NCBI RefSeq assembly: GCF_013155125.1
Contig: NZ_CP053564.1
Location: forward strand, 627,501 to 691,500
Source: Pseudonocardia broussonetiae
GTDB taxonomy: Bacteria > Actinomycetota > Actinomycetes > Mycobacteriales > Pseudonocardiaceae
Reading direction: 5' to 3'
DNA length: 64,000 bases
The notes under the pieces were generated by a model, which worked only from the letters and a program-made list of their open reading frames with translations, did no database searches and was not told the DNA's origin. This document shows positions 25,116 to 33,766 of this stretch, in pieces (the first letter of the stretch is position 1; every line of letters starts with the position of its first letter). A program made the translations under genes and the position numbers.

Positions 25116-26078
25116 GTGCCCACTGCCGCCCCGCGACGCCTCCGCCGCGTCACCGTCGACTCGCTCGACCTCCCCGCCCCGTTCCTCGCGGCGCCCACCG
25201 ACGCCCCGCCGCACCACGTGCGCGCCGCCCTGGACCTGCGGCTGCGCGCCATGCTGGCGCACGACCCGGGCACGCGGACCGGGGAGGACATCGAGGACCT
25301 GCACCAGATGCGGGTGTCGGTCCGGCGCATGCGCGCGGCGCTCAAGGCGGCGCGGCCGCTGCTCGACCCCGTCTGGGCCGACGGCCTGCGCGCCGAGCTG
25401 GGCTGGCTCGGCGGCGCGCTGGGCCCCGTGCGCGACCTCGACGTGATGCTGCTGCGGCTGCGCGCGGAGGTCGCGGCGCTGCCGGAGTCGGAGCAGGAGG
25501 CGGGCGCGGTGCTCGTCGAGGCGCTGGCCGCGCAGCGGGTGGTGGCCCGGGCGGAGATGCTGACCGCGCTCGACGCCCCGCGCTACGCCGCGCTCGTCGA
25601 GCGCATCGCCGACGCGGTGCGGCTGCCGCTGCCCACGCCGTCGGCGACGCAGGAGCAGCCTGAGCTCGTCGACCTGATCCGCAAGGAGATCGGGCGGATG
25701 CACAAGGCCGTCCGCCGCGCCGGGGAGAACCCGCCCGACGCCGAGCTGCACGCCCTGCGCATCCTCGGCAAGCGCGTGCGCTACACCGGCGAGCTCGTGG
25801 CGCCCGCCCTGTCCGGCACGCCCACCGGCAAGGCCGTGAAGAAGCTGCTGGGCGCCACCGCCGAGCTGCAGGAGGTCCTGGGCGACCACCAGGACGCGTG
25901 CGTGGCCGAGACCCGGATCCGCGAGCTGCTCGACGGCCTCGAGGCGGGCACGGGTGAGCTCGACGCCCACGTCGTGTTCGTGGCGGGCCGCCTCGTCGAG
26001 CGGGAGCGCACCCGGGCCGAGGCGAAGCGCGGCGAGTGGCGGGCGGCGTGGGAGCAGGTCGTGGCCGTCACGGTGTAG
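25116..26078 (+). CDS. CHAD domain protein
   Basis: This 320-residue, helical, strongly charged protein has CHAD His/Arg landmarks in DLHQMRVSVRRMRAALKAARP, LGPVRDLDVML, HALRILGKRVRYTGELV and LQEVLGDHQDACVAETRIREL. CHAD domains bind inorganic polyphosphate, often next to polyP enzymes. There is no CYTH domain here. A PPK2 gene is 24 kb away in this window. GTG at 25116 is chosen. It ends 5 bp before the convergent MFS gene. Confidence 0.92.
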   Translation: MPTAAPRRLRRVTVDSLDLPAPFLAAPTDAPPHHVRAALDLRLRAMLAHDPGTRTGEDIEDLHQMRVSVRRMRAALKAARPLLDPVWADGLRAELGWLGGALGPVRDLDVMLLRLRAEVAALPESEQEAGAVLVEALAAQRVVARAEMLTALDAPRYAALVERIADAVRLPLPTPSATQEQPELVDLIRKEIGRMHKAVRRAGENPPDAELHALRILGKRVRYTGELVAPALSGTPTGKAVKKLLGATAELQEVLGDHQDACVAETRIRELLDGLEAGTGELDAHVVFVAGRLVERERTRAEAKRGEWRAAWEQVVAVTV

Positions 26079-26083
26079 CCACG

Positions 26084-27265
26084 TCACGCAGCCGGACGGT
26101 CCCCGATCCGCACGATCGCGAACGCCTGCAGCGCGCCCGCGGCCAGCAGGACGGCGATCGCTGCCGGGTAGCCCTGCGTCAGGTCGATCAGGACGCCCAT
26201 CAGCAGCGGGGCCAGCCCCGCCGCGGTGTAGCCGACACCGAGCGCGAACCCGCTGGTGGCGGCGCTCGCCGCGCCGTCGGGGGTGCGCCAGGCGATCACG
26301 GTGAGCCCGAGCGGGAACCCGGCGCCGACGCCGATGCCCATGAGCACCACCCAGACCCACGGGCCGAGCAGCGGGGGCATCGGCAGGGCGGCCGCGCCGA
26401 CGGTGCCGAGCAGCCCGCACACCAGCGTCAGCGACGCCCAGAACCGCCACCGCCTGCGGCGCTCGGCCAGCGCGGGCGCGAACAGGGCGGCGGGGATCTG
26501 CGTGACACTCCACACCGCGAGCAGCAGCCCGGCCTGCGTCGGGCTCCAGCCCTGGCCCTCGTAGTAGGGCGCGAGCCAGGTGAGCCAGCCGTAGAACATG
26601 ACCGACGTGCCGGCCTGGTAGCAGGCGGTGAGCCGGGTGAACGGGTCGCGCCAGGGCAGCAGGGTCCGGTGCCCGGTGCGCCCGGGCACCGGCACGCGCC
26701 GCGCGATCGGCGTCCACACCGCCACCGCGAGCAGCGCGGGCACCGCCCACACGGCCAGCGACCACGACCAGCCGCCCAGTGCGACCGACAGCGGCACGGC
26801 CACCGCGCTCGCGATGGTGGCCCCCACCATCATCGAGACGACGTACCCGCCGGTCGCGGCGCCCGCGCGCGACTCCAGGTGCTCCTTGACGACCCCGGAG
26901 AGCAGCACGCCGGCGAGCCCGATCCCGGCGCCGACGACGAGGCTGCCGCCGATCAGCGACGCCAGCGCGGGGATCCCGCGCAGCACCCCGCCGAGCGCGA
27001 CCAGCCCGACCGCGCCGCCGAGCGCGCGCTCGCGCCCGAACCGCGCTCCGACCGCGGGCCCGGCGAACGAGCCGGCGCCCATCATCAGCACGGCCCCGGC
27101 CTGCACCAGCCCGGCGACGCCCGCGGACGTCCCGAGCTCGGCGCGGACGGTCTCCAGCAGCGGCGGGTAGCCGGCCAGGGACGCACGGAGGTTCGCGGCC
27201 AGCGCCAGCAGGCCGAGCAGGACCACCCACGGCCGCACCGCCGCGGGTCGGGAGGAGAGCGTCAC
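26084..27265 (-). CDS. MFS transporter, CynX/NimT-like
   Basis: This 393-residue integral membrane protein has about 12 hydrophobic helices. An N-terminal LAANLRASLAGYPPLLETVRAELG is typical of CynX/NimT-type (cyanate/2-nitroimidazole) permeases. GARFGRERAL resembles the loop 2-3 motif. The second half contains FYGWLTWLAPYYEGQGWSPTQAG. Substrate is not inferable. GTG at 27265 overlaps the dapC stop (GTGA), so it is translated after dapC; a metabolic link to lysine synthesis is not obvious. Confidence 0.9.
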   Translation of the reverse strand: MTLSSRPAAVRPWVVLLGLLALAANLRASLAGYPPLLETVRAELGTSAGVAGLVQAGAVLMMGAGSFAGPAVGARFGRERALGGAVGLVALGGVLRGIPALASLIGGSLVVGAGIGLAGVLLSGVVKEHLESRAGAATGGYVVSMMVGATIASAVAVPLSVALGGWSWSLAVWAVPALLAVAVWTPIARRVPVPGRTGHRTLLPWRDPFTRLTACYQAGTSVMFYGWLTWLAPYYEGQGWSPTQAGLLLAVWSVTQIPAALFAPALAERRRRWRFWASLTLVCGLLGTVGAAALPMPPLLGPWVWVVLMGIGVGAGFPLGLTVIAWRTPDGAASAATSGFALGVGYTAAGLAPLLMGVLIDLTQGYPAAIAVLLAAGALQAFAIVRIGDRPAA

Positions 27266-28341
27266 GGGCTGAGCCGCACCACCGCTGCGTCGATGCGCTC
27301 GTCGGTGGCGGTGAGCGCCACGCGCACGTGCTGCGCGCCGGCGGGCCCGTAGAACTCGCCGGGCGCCACGAGCACACCCTGCTCGGCGAACGCGCGGACC
27401 GTCGTGCGCCCGGGCTCGCCCGCGGTGGCCCAGAGGTAGAGCCCCGCCTCGGAGTGGTCGACGCGCAGGCCCGCCTTCTCCAGCGCCACGCGCAGCCGGG
27501 CGCGCCGGGCGGCGTAGACGGCGGCCTGCGCGGCCACGGGCGCGTCGTCGGACGCCGCGGCCTCCATCGCCGCCTGCACCGGCCGCGGCACGATCATGCC
27601 GGCGTGCTTGCGCACCTCCAGCAGGGCCGCGACCAGCGCGGGGTCACCGGTGACGAACCCCGCGCGGTACCCGGCGAGGCCCGAGGACTTCGACATCGAG
27701 TGGACGGCGAGCAGGCCCTCGTGGGACCCGCCGCAGACGTCCGGGTGCAGGATGGACGAGGCCCCGTCTGAGAGCGACAGATAGCACTCGTCCGACGCCA
27801 CCACCGCCCCGCGCTCGCGCGCCCAGGACACGACCTTGCGCAGGTGCTCGGGCGGGAGCACCTTGCCGGTCGGGTTCGACGGCGAGTTGACCCAGACCAG
27901 CCCGACGCGCGCCGGGCCGAGCGCGGTGAGGCCGTCGGAGCGGACCGCGGTGGCGCCGGCGATCCGGGCGCCCACCTCGTAGGTCGGGTACGCGAGCTCC
28001 GGGATGACGACCGTGTCGCCCGACCCCAGCCCCAGCAGCGTCGGCAGCCAGGCCACGAGCTCCTTGGAGCCGATGGTGGGCAGCACCGCGACCGGGTCGA
28101 CGGTGACGCCGAACCGTCGTGCGAGCGACCCGGCGACGGCGACGCGCAGCGTGGTGGGACCGTGCGTCGTGGGGTAGCCGGGGTCGTCGGCGGCGGGACC
28201 GGAGAGCGCGGCCCGCACGCCGGGCGCGATCGGGTCGACGGGCGTGCCGACCGAGAGGTCGACGATGCCGTCGGGGTGGGCCTCCGCCAGCGCCCGGTCC
28301 CCGGCGAGGGAGTCCCAGGGGAAGTCGGGGAGCCCGATCAC
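27262..28341 (-). CDS. dapC: N-succinyldiaminopimelate aminotransferase
   Basis: The 359-residue fold-type I aminotransferase carries [52 protein letters not shown] and the PLP-lysine region [16 protein letters not shown]. An [11 protein letters not shown] end is typical of the DapC branch. It aminates N-succinyl-2-amino-6-oxopimelate with glutamate. GTG at 28341 overlaps the ferredoxin stop (TGA at 28338-28340), matching the fdxC-dapC order of mycobacteria (Rv1177-Rv1178). Confidence 0.94.
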   Translation of the reverse strand: MIGLPDFPWDSLAGDRALAEAHPDGIVDLSVGTPVDPIAPGVRAALSGPAADDPGYPTTHGPTTLRVAVAGSLARRFGVTVDPVAVLPTIGSKELVAWLPTLLGLGSGDTVVIPELAYPTYEVGARIAGATAVRSDGLTALGPARVGLVWVNSPSNPTGKVLPPEHLRKVVSWARERGAVVASDECYLSLSDGASSILHPDVCGGSHEGLLAVHSMSKSSGLAGYRAGFVTGDPALVAALLEVRKHAGMIVPRPVQAAMEAAASDDAPVAAQAAVYAARRARLRVALEKAGLRVDHSEAGLYLWATAGEPGRTTVRAFAEQGVLVAPGEFYGPAGAQHVRVALTATDERIDAAVVRLSP

Positions 28342-28664
28342 TCGTCGTGGGTCTGCGGCGGCAGGCTCTTCGCCGGCTCGACGTCGAGGTCGGTCTTGCC
28401 GACCTTCGAGGCGCCGCCGGGGCTGCCCAGCTCGTCGAAGAAGTCGACGTTGGCCTTGGTGTAGGCCGTCCACTGCTCGGGGACGTCGTCCTCGTAGTAG
28501 ATGGCCTCGACGGGGCAGACGGGCTCGCAGGCCCCGCAGTCGACGCACTCGTCGGGGTGGATGTACATCATCCGGCCACCCTCGTAGATGCAGTCCACCG
28601 GGCACTCTTCGATGCACGCCTTGTCGAGGAGGTCGACGCAGGGCTCGGCGATCACGTAGGTCAC
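28338..28664 (-). CDS. fdxC: Seven-iron ferredoxin (FdxA/FdxC type)
   Basis: The 108-residue ferredoxin starts [29 protein letters not shown]. It has one 3Fe-4S/4Fe-4S pair: Cys residues in [19 protein letters not shown] and [22 protein letters not shown]. The C-terminal extension is typical of FdxA. It serves as a low-potential electron carrier in the cytosol, often for P450s or oxidoreductases. GTG at 28664 has GGAGGA upstream. Confidence 0.95.
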   Translation of the reverse strand: MTYVIAEPCVDLLDKACIEECPVDCIYEGGRMMYIHPDECVDCGACEPVCPVEAIYYEDDVPEQWTAYTKANVDFFDELGSPGGASKVGKTDLDVEPAKSLPPQTHDE

Positions 28665-28771
28665 GGGTGGGTCCTCCACTCGGGCAGTTCAGGACGGCCC
28701 ACAGTATGTATCGGCGAGGGGCGCCGTACCCAGCCGGGGCGGTGTGACGCGCGTCGTCGGAGGATGGACCG

Positions 28772-29737
28772 GTGGATCTCCCCGAGTCGCTCGACGGTCG
28801 ACGGGTCTCGCTGCGCCACCGCGTCGGCGAGCGCGACGGCCGCCCGCTGCACAGCGACGCCGTCGGCGAGCTGACCCTGGGTGACGACGCCGTCACCGTG
28901 CAGACGCGCCGCGGACCGGTGCGCGTCCGGCGCGACGCGGTGGTCGCCGTGCGGGCCGTGCCGCCCGCGGTGCCACGCCGCCCGTCGTGGGCCGTTGTGG
29001 CGCGGCTGGAGGAGCTGTGCGCCGACGCCTGGCCCGCGCTGGTCGAGCGGCGGATGGGGGCGTGGCGGCTGCGGGCGGCCGGTGGCTACACCGCGCGGGC
29101 CAACACCGCGCTGGCCCTGGGCGACCCGGGCATGCCGGTCCCGGACGCGCTCGACGCCGTGCGCGCCTTCGCCGCGTCCCACGGCGTCCCGCCGCGCGTG
29201 ACCGTGCCGGCGGGCTCGCCGTGGGACACCGCGGTGGGCCGCGCCGGCTGGGTGCTGGACGCCGGGCACGGCGCCGGGGCGGAGGTCGCGGTGCTGGTGG
29301 CCGACCTGCGGACGCTCGCGGCGGCACGCGGAGGCCCGTGGACGGTCACCGCCCCCGAGACCCCCGACGACGACTGGTGGGCGCTCGGCCTGCACGGCGC
29401 CCGCCCGACCCCGACGCAGGCGCACGTCGTCGCTCCGCAGGGCGTGCCCACGGCGTTCGTGCTGGCCCGCGACGCCGGCGGGGCCGCGGTGGGCCAGGTG
29501 CGCGCGTCGGTCGTCGAGGACCACCTGCACCTGTCCTGGCTGGAGGTGGTGCCCGCCGCGCGCCGCCGCGGCCTGGGGACCGACCTGGTCGCGGCGGCCG
29601 CGGCGTGGGGCCGCGGCCGGGGCGCCCGGTTCGGCGTGCTGCAGGTGGCCCTGCACAACACCGGGGCCCGCGCGCTCTACGCGTCGACCGGCTGGACCGA
29701 GCACCACCGCTACCGGCACCTCGTGCCGGTCAGGTGA
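28772..29737 (+). CDS. GNAT-family N-acetyltransferase with N-terminal SH3-like part
   Basis: This 321-residue protein has an N-terminal beta-rich part (about 1-60: GRRVSLRHRVGERDGRPLHSDAVGELTLGDDAVTVQTRRGPVRVRRDAVVAVRAVPP). A degenerate GNAT-like half follows (about 75-190), then a canonical C-terminal GNAT domain (about 215-321) with LEVVPAARRRGLGTDLV (acetyl-CoA loop) and ALHNTGARALYASTGW. The acceptor is unknown. GTG at 28772 has GGAGGA about 7 nt upstream. Its 3' end overlaps the convergent 29730 gene by 8 bp. Confidence 0.88.
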   Translation: MDLPESLDGRRVSLRHRVGERDGRPLHSDAVGELTLGDDAVTVQTRRGPVRVRRDAVVAVRAVPPAVPRRPSWAVVARLEELCADAWPALVERRMGAWRLRAAGGYTARANTALALGDPGMPVPDALDAVRAFAASHGVPPRVTVPAGSPWDTAVGRAGWVLDAGHGAGAEVAVLVADLRTLAAARGGPWTVTAPETPDDDWWALGLHGARPTPTQAHVVAPQGVPTAFVLARDAGGAAVGQVRASVVEDHLHLSWLEVVPAARRRGLGTDLVAAAAAWGRGRGARFGVLQVALHNTGARALYASTGWTEHHRYRHLVPVR

Positions 29738-30536
29738 CCCCGAGCAGCTTCTCCGCCTCCCGCGCCGCGCGCTGCAGCCCCGACCACTCCCCCAGGTACT
29801 TGCCGACGGCGCCGACGACGGGGAGGTTGCCGAGCGCGGAGTGGAACCAGTTGCCGTGCGGGCGCTTGTCGAGCTCACCCTCGACCGCCCACAGCGCCCG
29901 GCCCAGCCGCCACACGACCGATGCGACGCGCTGCAGCGTGGGGCGGGAGTCGGCGAGGTCGCCGGTGAGCTCGGCCGCGCGCGCGTCCGCAGCCCGGTCG
30001 GCCGCCGCGGTCGGCGCCTCGACGACCAGCTCGCGGCGGAACAGCACCCGCCCCAGCAGGCCGACCAGCCGGTCCTCGTCGTGCACGCCGTGCTCGCCGG
30101 CGATCGCCACGAGCAGCAGGCCCTGACCGACCGCGCCGAGCACCGCCGAGACCGGGAGCCGGTTCACGACCGCTCCCCCGATGCCGGGCACCGCCGCGAC
30201 GAGCGTGGTGAACCGGCCGACCCGGCGCACCCACCAGTGCGAGCGCTCGGCGGGCCCCATCGACGCCCACGCCGCCGTCCCCGGCACCTGGGCGGCGGCC
30301 AGGAGGTCGAGCACCTTCTCGCGCACGCCGCGCTCGTCGCCGGTGTCCCGGTCGTCGCCGGCGTCCCCGATGTCCCGGGCGTCCCCGCCGCCCGCCGTCT
30401 TCGCGGGCTGCTTCCCGACCCGCGCCCGCAGCCCGAACGGGTCGGTCTCGCGCAGGCCGCGCAGCAGCGGGCGCGTGACCCGCACGAACGGCCGCAGCAC
30501 CGCCACGACCGCGCCGTCGGAGATCGACTCAGCCAT
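29730..30536 (-). CDS. Unrecognised protein with hydrophobic centre, mshB operon
   Basis: I do not recognise this 268-residue protein. It has a charged Gly/Asp-rich segment (about 50-75, including GGGDARDIGDAGDDRDTGDE) and a hydrophobic stretch around LVAAVPGIGGAVVNRLPVSAVLGAVGQGLLLVAI. Its helical C-terminus holds VWRLGRALWAVEGELDKRPHGNWFHSALGNLPVVGAVGKYLGEWSG. This is compatible with a peripheral membrane protein of the EcsC-like or helical-bundle type, but that is a guess. ATG at 30536 overlaps the upstream gene by 8 bp. Confidence 0.7.
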   Translation of the reverse strand: MAESISDGAVVAVLRPFVRVTRPLLRGLRETDPFGLRARVGKQPAKTAGGGDARDIGDAGDDRDTGDERGVREKVLDLLAAAQVPGTAAWASMGPAERSHWWVRRVGRFTTLVAAVPGIGGAVVNRLPVSAVLGAVGQGLLLVAIAGEHGVHDEDRLVGLLGRVLFRRELVVEAPTAAADRAADARAAELTGDLADSRPTLQRVASVVWRLGRALWAVEGELDKRPHGNWFHSALGNLPVVGAVGKYLGEWSGLQRAAREAEKLLGVT

Positions 30537-30948
30537 CCAGCTCCCCCTCCACCACGCGGCGCAGGGCCCACAGCCCCGCGCCCAGTCCACCGAACACCAG
30601 AGCGCCCGACTGCCAGTTCAGCGGCACCATCATGTCGCCGCCCGGCCCGGCGACGGCCAGCACCGCCACCACCAGGAACCAGGTGACGAGCGGGGCGCCC
30701 GCGACGCCCGGCCGGTCGTCGACCTCACCGGCGCGCAGCACCAGCCAGGGCAGGATCAGCGCCGTCAGGACCACGCCCATCGGCACCGGGATCCCGCCGG
30801 AGTGGATCTGCGCGAACGCGACGCCGAACGCGCCGAGCAGGGCGCCGTCGAACACCAGGAGCGTGAGCGCGGCGATCCCGGCCAGCCGCGACTCGCCCCG
30901 CGGCGCGATCTCCCGCGGCACGGTGCCGGCCGGCGCGGCGGCCCTCAC
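30529..30948 (-). CDS. Small membrane protein (Rv1171-like), mshB operon
   Basis: The 139-residue protein has four predicted membrane helices: about 22-46 (LAGIAALTLLVFDGALLGAFGVAFA), 53-70 (PMGVVLTALILPWLVLRAG), 83-102 (APLVTWFLVVAVLAVAGPG) and 112-130. It starts with GTG at 30948 inside the mshB stop (GTGA), so it is translationally coupled to mshB. A small membrane protein follows mshB in mycobacteria too (Rv1171). The function is unknown. Confidence 0.82.
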   Translation of the reverse strand: MRAAAPAGTVPREIAPRGESRLAGIAALTLLVFDGALLGAFGVAFAQIHSGGIPVPMGVVLTALILPWLVLRAGEVDDRPGVAGAPLVTWFLVVAVLAVAGPGGDMMVPLNWQSGALVFGGLGAGLWALRRVVEGELDG

Positions 30949-31817
30949 GAGCCGTCCCCGAACAGGCCGCCGGGCGGGCCCGCGAACTCCTCGACGTCCA
31001 GCAGGGGCTGCGCCACCCCGTTGCTCATCGCGTAGGCCACCGCGCCGTCCCCCTCCCACACCGAGATCTGCGTGGCGTGCGCCCGCATCGCGGCGATCCT
31101 CGCCGCACGCACCCCCGACACGTCCACCCGGGTGGTCACCTCGGCGTCCGGGACGCTCGGCAGGTCGTCGGGCGCGGGCAGCGCGAACGGCACCCCGGGC
31201 GTCGCGGCCAGCGCGGCGAGACCCGCGTCGAGCGTCGAGCGGGCGACGACGGTGCAGAACAGCCGCGCGGGCACCCGGGCCACGGCGGCGACCGTGACCT
31301 CGTGGGCACGGACGTGGTCGGGGTGGCCGTAGCCCCCGTCGGGGCCGTAGGTGACCACCACGTGCGGTGCCACCTCCTCGAGCACCGCGACGAGGGCGTC
31401 GACCTCCGCCTCGAACGCGCCGGGCGCCGCGAACGCCCGCGGGTGCAGCACCTCGGGTGTGGCGGCGCGCACACCGTGCCCGGCCAGGGCCATGCCCGAG
31501 TCGCGCCAGCGGCCCGCGCCGCCGAGGAAGCGGTGGTCGGTCAGACCGAGCGCCGCGCAGGCGCCGGCGAGCTCCGCGATGCGGTACCCGCCGAGCTGGT
31601 CGGCCTCCGCCGGGACGAGTCCGGCGAGCGCGGGCGGGATCACCTCGCCCTCCTCGCCGAGCGTGCACGTCACGAGCGTGACGGCGGTGTCGGGGGCCGC
31701 CGCGAGCACTGCGATCGTGCCGCCGGTCGTCAGCGTCTCGTCGTCGGGGTGGGCGTGCACGAGGACGATCCGGCGGGCCGCTGGGCCTGCGTCCGGAGCG
31801 CGGTCGGAGCCGGTCAC
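30945..31817 (-). CDS. mshB: N-acetyl-GlcN-Ins deacetylase (mycothiol biosynthesis)
   Basis: This 290-residue zinc deacetylase of the PIG-L/LmbE family has LVHAHPDDETLTTGGT (His/Asp zinc ligands in AHPDDE, about 22-27) and GPDGGYGHPDHVRAHE with the third ligand. It converts GlcNAc-Ins to GlcN-Ins in mycothiol synthesis; mycothiol conjugate amidase (Mca) is the main alternative. The RIAAMRAHATQISVWE end and its neighbourhood equal that of mycobacterial mshB. It is the first gene of a three-gene overlapping operon, and a mycothiol-dependent enzyme is encoded at 55939-56568. Confidence 0.92.
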   Translation of the reverse strand: MTGSDRAPDAGPAARRIVLVHAHPDDETLTTGGTIAVLAAAPDTAVTLVTCTLGEEGEVIPPALAGLVPAEADQLGGYRIAELAGACAALGLTDHRFLGGAGRWRDSGMALAGHGVRAATPEVLHPRAFAAPGAFEAEVDALVAVLEEVAPHVVVTYGPDGGYGHPDHVRAHEVTVAAVARVPARLFCTVVARSTLDAGLAALAATPGVPFALPAPDDLPSVPDAEVTTRVDVSGVRAARIAAMRAHATQISVWEGDGAVAYAMSNGVAQPLLDVEEFAGPPGGLFGDGS

Positions 31818-31865
31818 GGCGTCGAGCGTAGGCGATCTGCCCAGCTCACGAGCCCTTCACACGGT

Positions 31866-31894
31866 TTGGCGCCGCGCAACTCATTTGTTATCTT
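31866..31894 (+). promoter_or_regulatory. Predicted sigma-A promoter of the peptide transporter operon
   Basis: TTGGCG (31866-31871), a 17-bp spacer and TATCTT (31889-31894) form a good housekeeping -35/-10 pair in the unusually AT-rich stretch upstream. The start codon of the binding protein is about 98 bp after the -10, leaving a leader of about 90 nt. Confidence 0.45.
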
Positions 31895-31992
31895 CCCGCC
31901 TCGTGACTGCGGTTACTGTGCGGTCACCTTGCCCGACTCGCGGCCACGGACGTCATCGCGTCCCCCCGCGCCCGTCAGATTTGGAACCCCGA

Positions 31993-33645
31993 ATGCGATC
32001 ACGTCGAGTTGCTGCCTGGCTCGCCGTCGGAGTCTCCGCCGCGCTGTTCACCAGCGCGTGCGGGGGCGGCGGCGGCGAAGCTGCGGGCGGTGCCGGTGGC
32101 GAAGCCACCGACGCGACCATCAGTGTCAACGGCAGTGAGCCGGAGAACCCGCTCATCCCCGGCAACACGAGCGAGGTGGGTGGCGGCAAGGTCGTCAACG
32201 CCCTGTTCTCCGGGCTGGTGGACTACCGCGCCGAGAACGCCGAGCCCTACAACGTGATGGCCGAGTCCATCGAGACCACGGACTCGAAGGTCTACACGAT
32301 CACGCTCAAGGAGGGCTGGACGTTCCACGACGGGACCCCGGTCACCTCGCAGAGCTACATCGACGCCTGGAACTTCGTCGCGTACTCCCCCAACGGCCAG
32401 CAGAACGCGAGCTTCCTGAGCCAGATCCAGGGCTTCGCCGACGTCAACACCGCCGACCCCGACGGCGCGGAGGGCCCCGAGCAGGCCCCGCAGCCGGCGG
32501 CCACGGAGATGTCCGGCCTGCGCGCGATCGACGACCGCACCTTCGAGGTGACGCTGTCGGCGCCGTTCTCGGTGTTCCCGACGACCCTGGGCTACCGCGC
32601 CTTCGCGCCGCTGCCCGAGGCGTTCTTCACCGACCAGGCGGCCTGGGAGGCCAACCCGATCGGCAACGGCCCGTTCCGGTTCGTGTCCCGCCAGCCCGGC
32701 GTCAACATCGTCGTCGAGCGCTGGGACGAGTGGAAGGGCGAGGAGAAGCCCTCGATCGGCGGGGTGGAGTTCCGGTTCTACGAGAGCCCGGACGCCGCGT
32801 ACGCCGACGTGATCGCCAACAACCTCGACTACCTCGAGGCCATCCCGTCCTCGGCGCTGGTCGGCCAGCTGTTCGAGACCGATCTGCCCGAGCGCAGCGT
32901 CAACCAGACCTACCTCGGCAACACGACGATCACCTTCCCGCTGTACGACCCGAAGTACCAGAACCCGCAGCTCCGCCAGGCGATCTCGCTGGCCATCGAC
33001 CGGGCCGCGGTCAACGACACGGTCTACAACGGGCTGCGCGTCCCGGCCGACGGCTACATCCCGCCGAGCCTCGACGGCTACATCGCCGGCCAGTGCGGCG
33101 ACCTCTGCGCCTTCGACCCGGCCCGGGCCAAGCAGCTGTTCGACTCGACCGGCTTCACCGGCCCGATCGAGATCAGCTCGAACGTCGACGGCGCCGGCAA
33201 CCAGGAGGCCTTCCAGGCCGTCTGCGTCTCGATCACGAACGCGCTGGGCGTGCCCTGCAACTTCGTGCCCGTGCCCACGTTCGGCGAGTTCCGCACCACG
33301 ATCAACGCGTTCCAGGCGACCACGATCTTCCGCACCGGCTGGGTCGCCGACTACCCGTCGATCGAGAACTTCCTGAACCCGCTGTACAAGACCAACGCGT
33401 CGTCGAACGACGGCCAGTACAGCAACCCGCAGGTCGACGCGCTCCTCGCGCAGGCCGACGCGGCGCCGTCCACCGAGGCCGGCATCGCGCTCTACCAGGA
33501 GGCGGAGCGGGCGGTCCTGAAGGACATGCCGGCGGTCCCGCTGTTCTACTCGACGGTCCAGGCCGGCTGGTCCGACCGCCTGCAGAACGTCACCACCACC
33601 CAGTTCCGCGAGCTCGACCTGGCGAGCGTCACCGTTTCCGAGTGA
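31993..33645 (+). CDS. Peptide ABC transporter substrate-binding lipoprotein (Opp/Dpp type)
   Basis: This 550-residue SBP_bac_5 protein has a lipoprotein signal with lipobox TSAC (Cys23) and a Gly-rich linker. The binding fold has NPLIPGNTSEVGGGKVVNALFSGLVDY, WTFHDGTPVTSQSYIDAWNF and NPIGNGPFRFVS. QLRQAISLAIDRAAV is the typical hinge helix, and an RTGWVADYPSIENFLNPLY segment is also present. It should capture oligopeptides outside the membrane for the permeases that follow. It is the first gene of a five-gene operon; a stable hairpin follows, consistent with higher expression of the binding protein. Confidence 0.94.
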   Translation: MRSRRVAAWLAVGVSAALFTSACGGGGGEAAGGAGGEATDATISVNGSEPENPLIPGNTSEVGGGKVVNALFSGLVDYRAENAEPYNVMAESIETTDSKVYTITLKEGWTFHDGTPVTSQSYIDAWNFVAYSPNGQQNASFLSQIQGFADVNTADPDGAEGPEQAPQPAATEMSGLRAIDDRTFEVTLSAPFSVFPTTLGYRAFAPLPEAFFTDQAAWEANPIGNGPFRFVSRQPGVNIVVERWDEWKGEEKPSIGGVEFRFYESPDAAYADVIANNLDYLEAIPSSALVGQLFETDLPERSVNQTYLGNTTITFPLYDPKYQNPQLRQAISLAIDRAAVNDTVYNGLRVPADGYIPPSLDGYIAGQCGDLCAFDPARAKQLFDSTGFTGPIEISSNVDGAGNQEAFQAVCVSITNALGVPCNFVPVPTFGEFRTTINAFQATTIFRTGWVADYPSIENFLNPLYKTNASSNDGQYSNPQVDALLAQADAAPSTEAGIALYQEAERAVLKDMPAVPLFYSTVQAGWSDRLQNVTTTQFRELDLASVTVSE

Positions 33646-33671
33646 GTCCCACGCCGCGCGGTCGCTAGTGG

Positions 33672-33703
33672 CGGCGGCCGGGGTGCACCCACCCCGGCCG
33701 CCG
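33672..33703 (+). terminator. Perfect 14-bp hairpin after the binding-protein gene
   Basis: Arms CGGCGGCCGGGGTG (33672-33685) and CACCCCGGCCGCCG (33690-33703) are perfectly complementary with a 4-nt loop. The hairpin lies in the 121-bp gap between the binding protein and the first permease. There is no U-tract. It probably acts as a partial terminator or a 3'-end stabiliser, which would raise binding-protein yield over the permeases. Confidence 0.65.
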
Positions 33704-33766
33704 TCGGCGCCGTGAGACCGGGCTTCCGCCGACCCACGAGGTCGCGCCCGTCCTGAGAGGTGTTCC

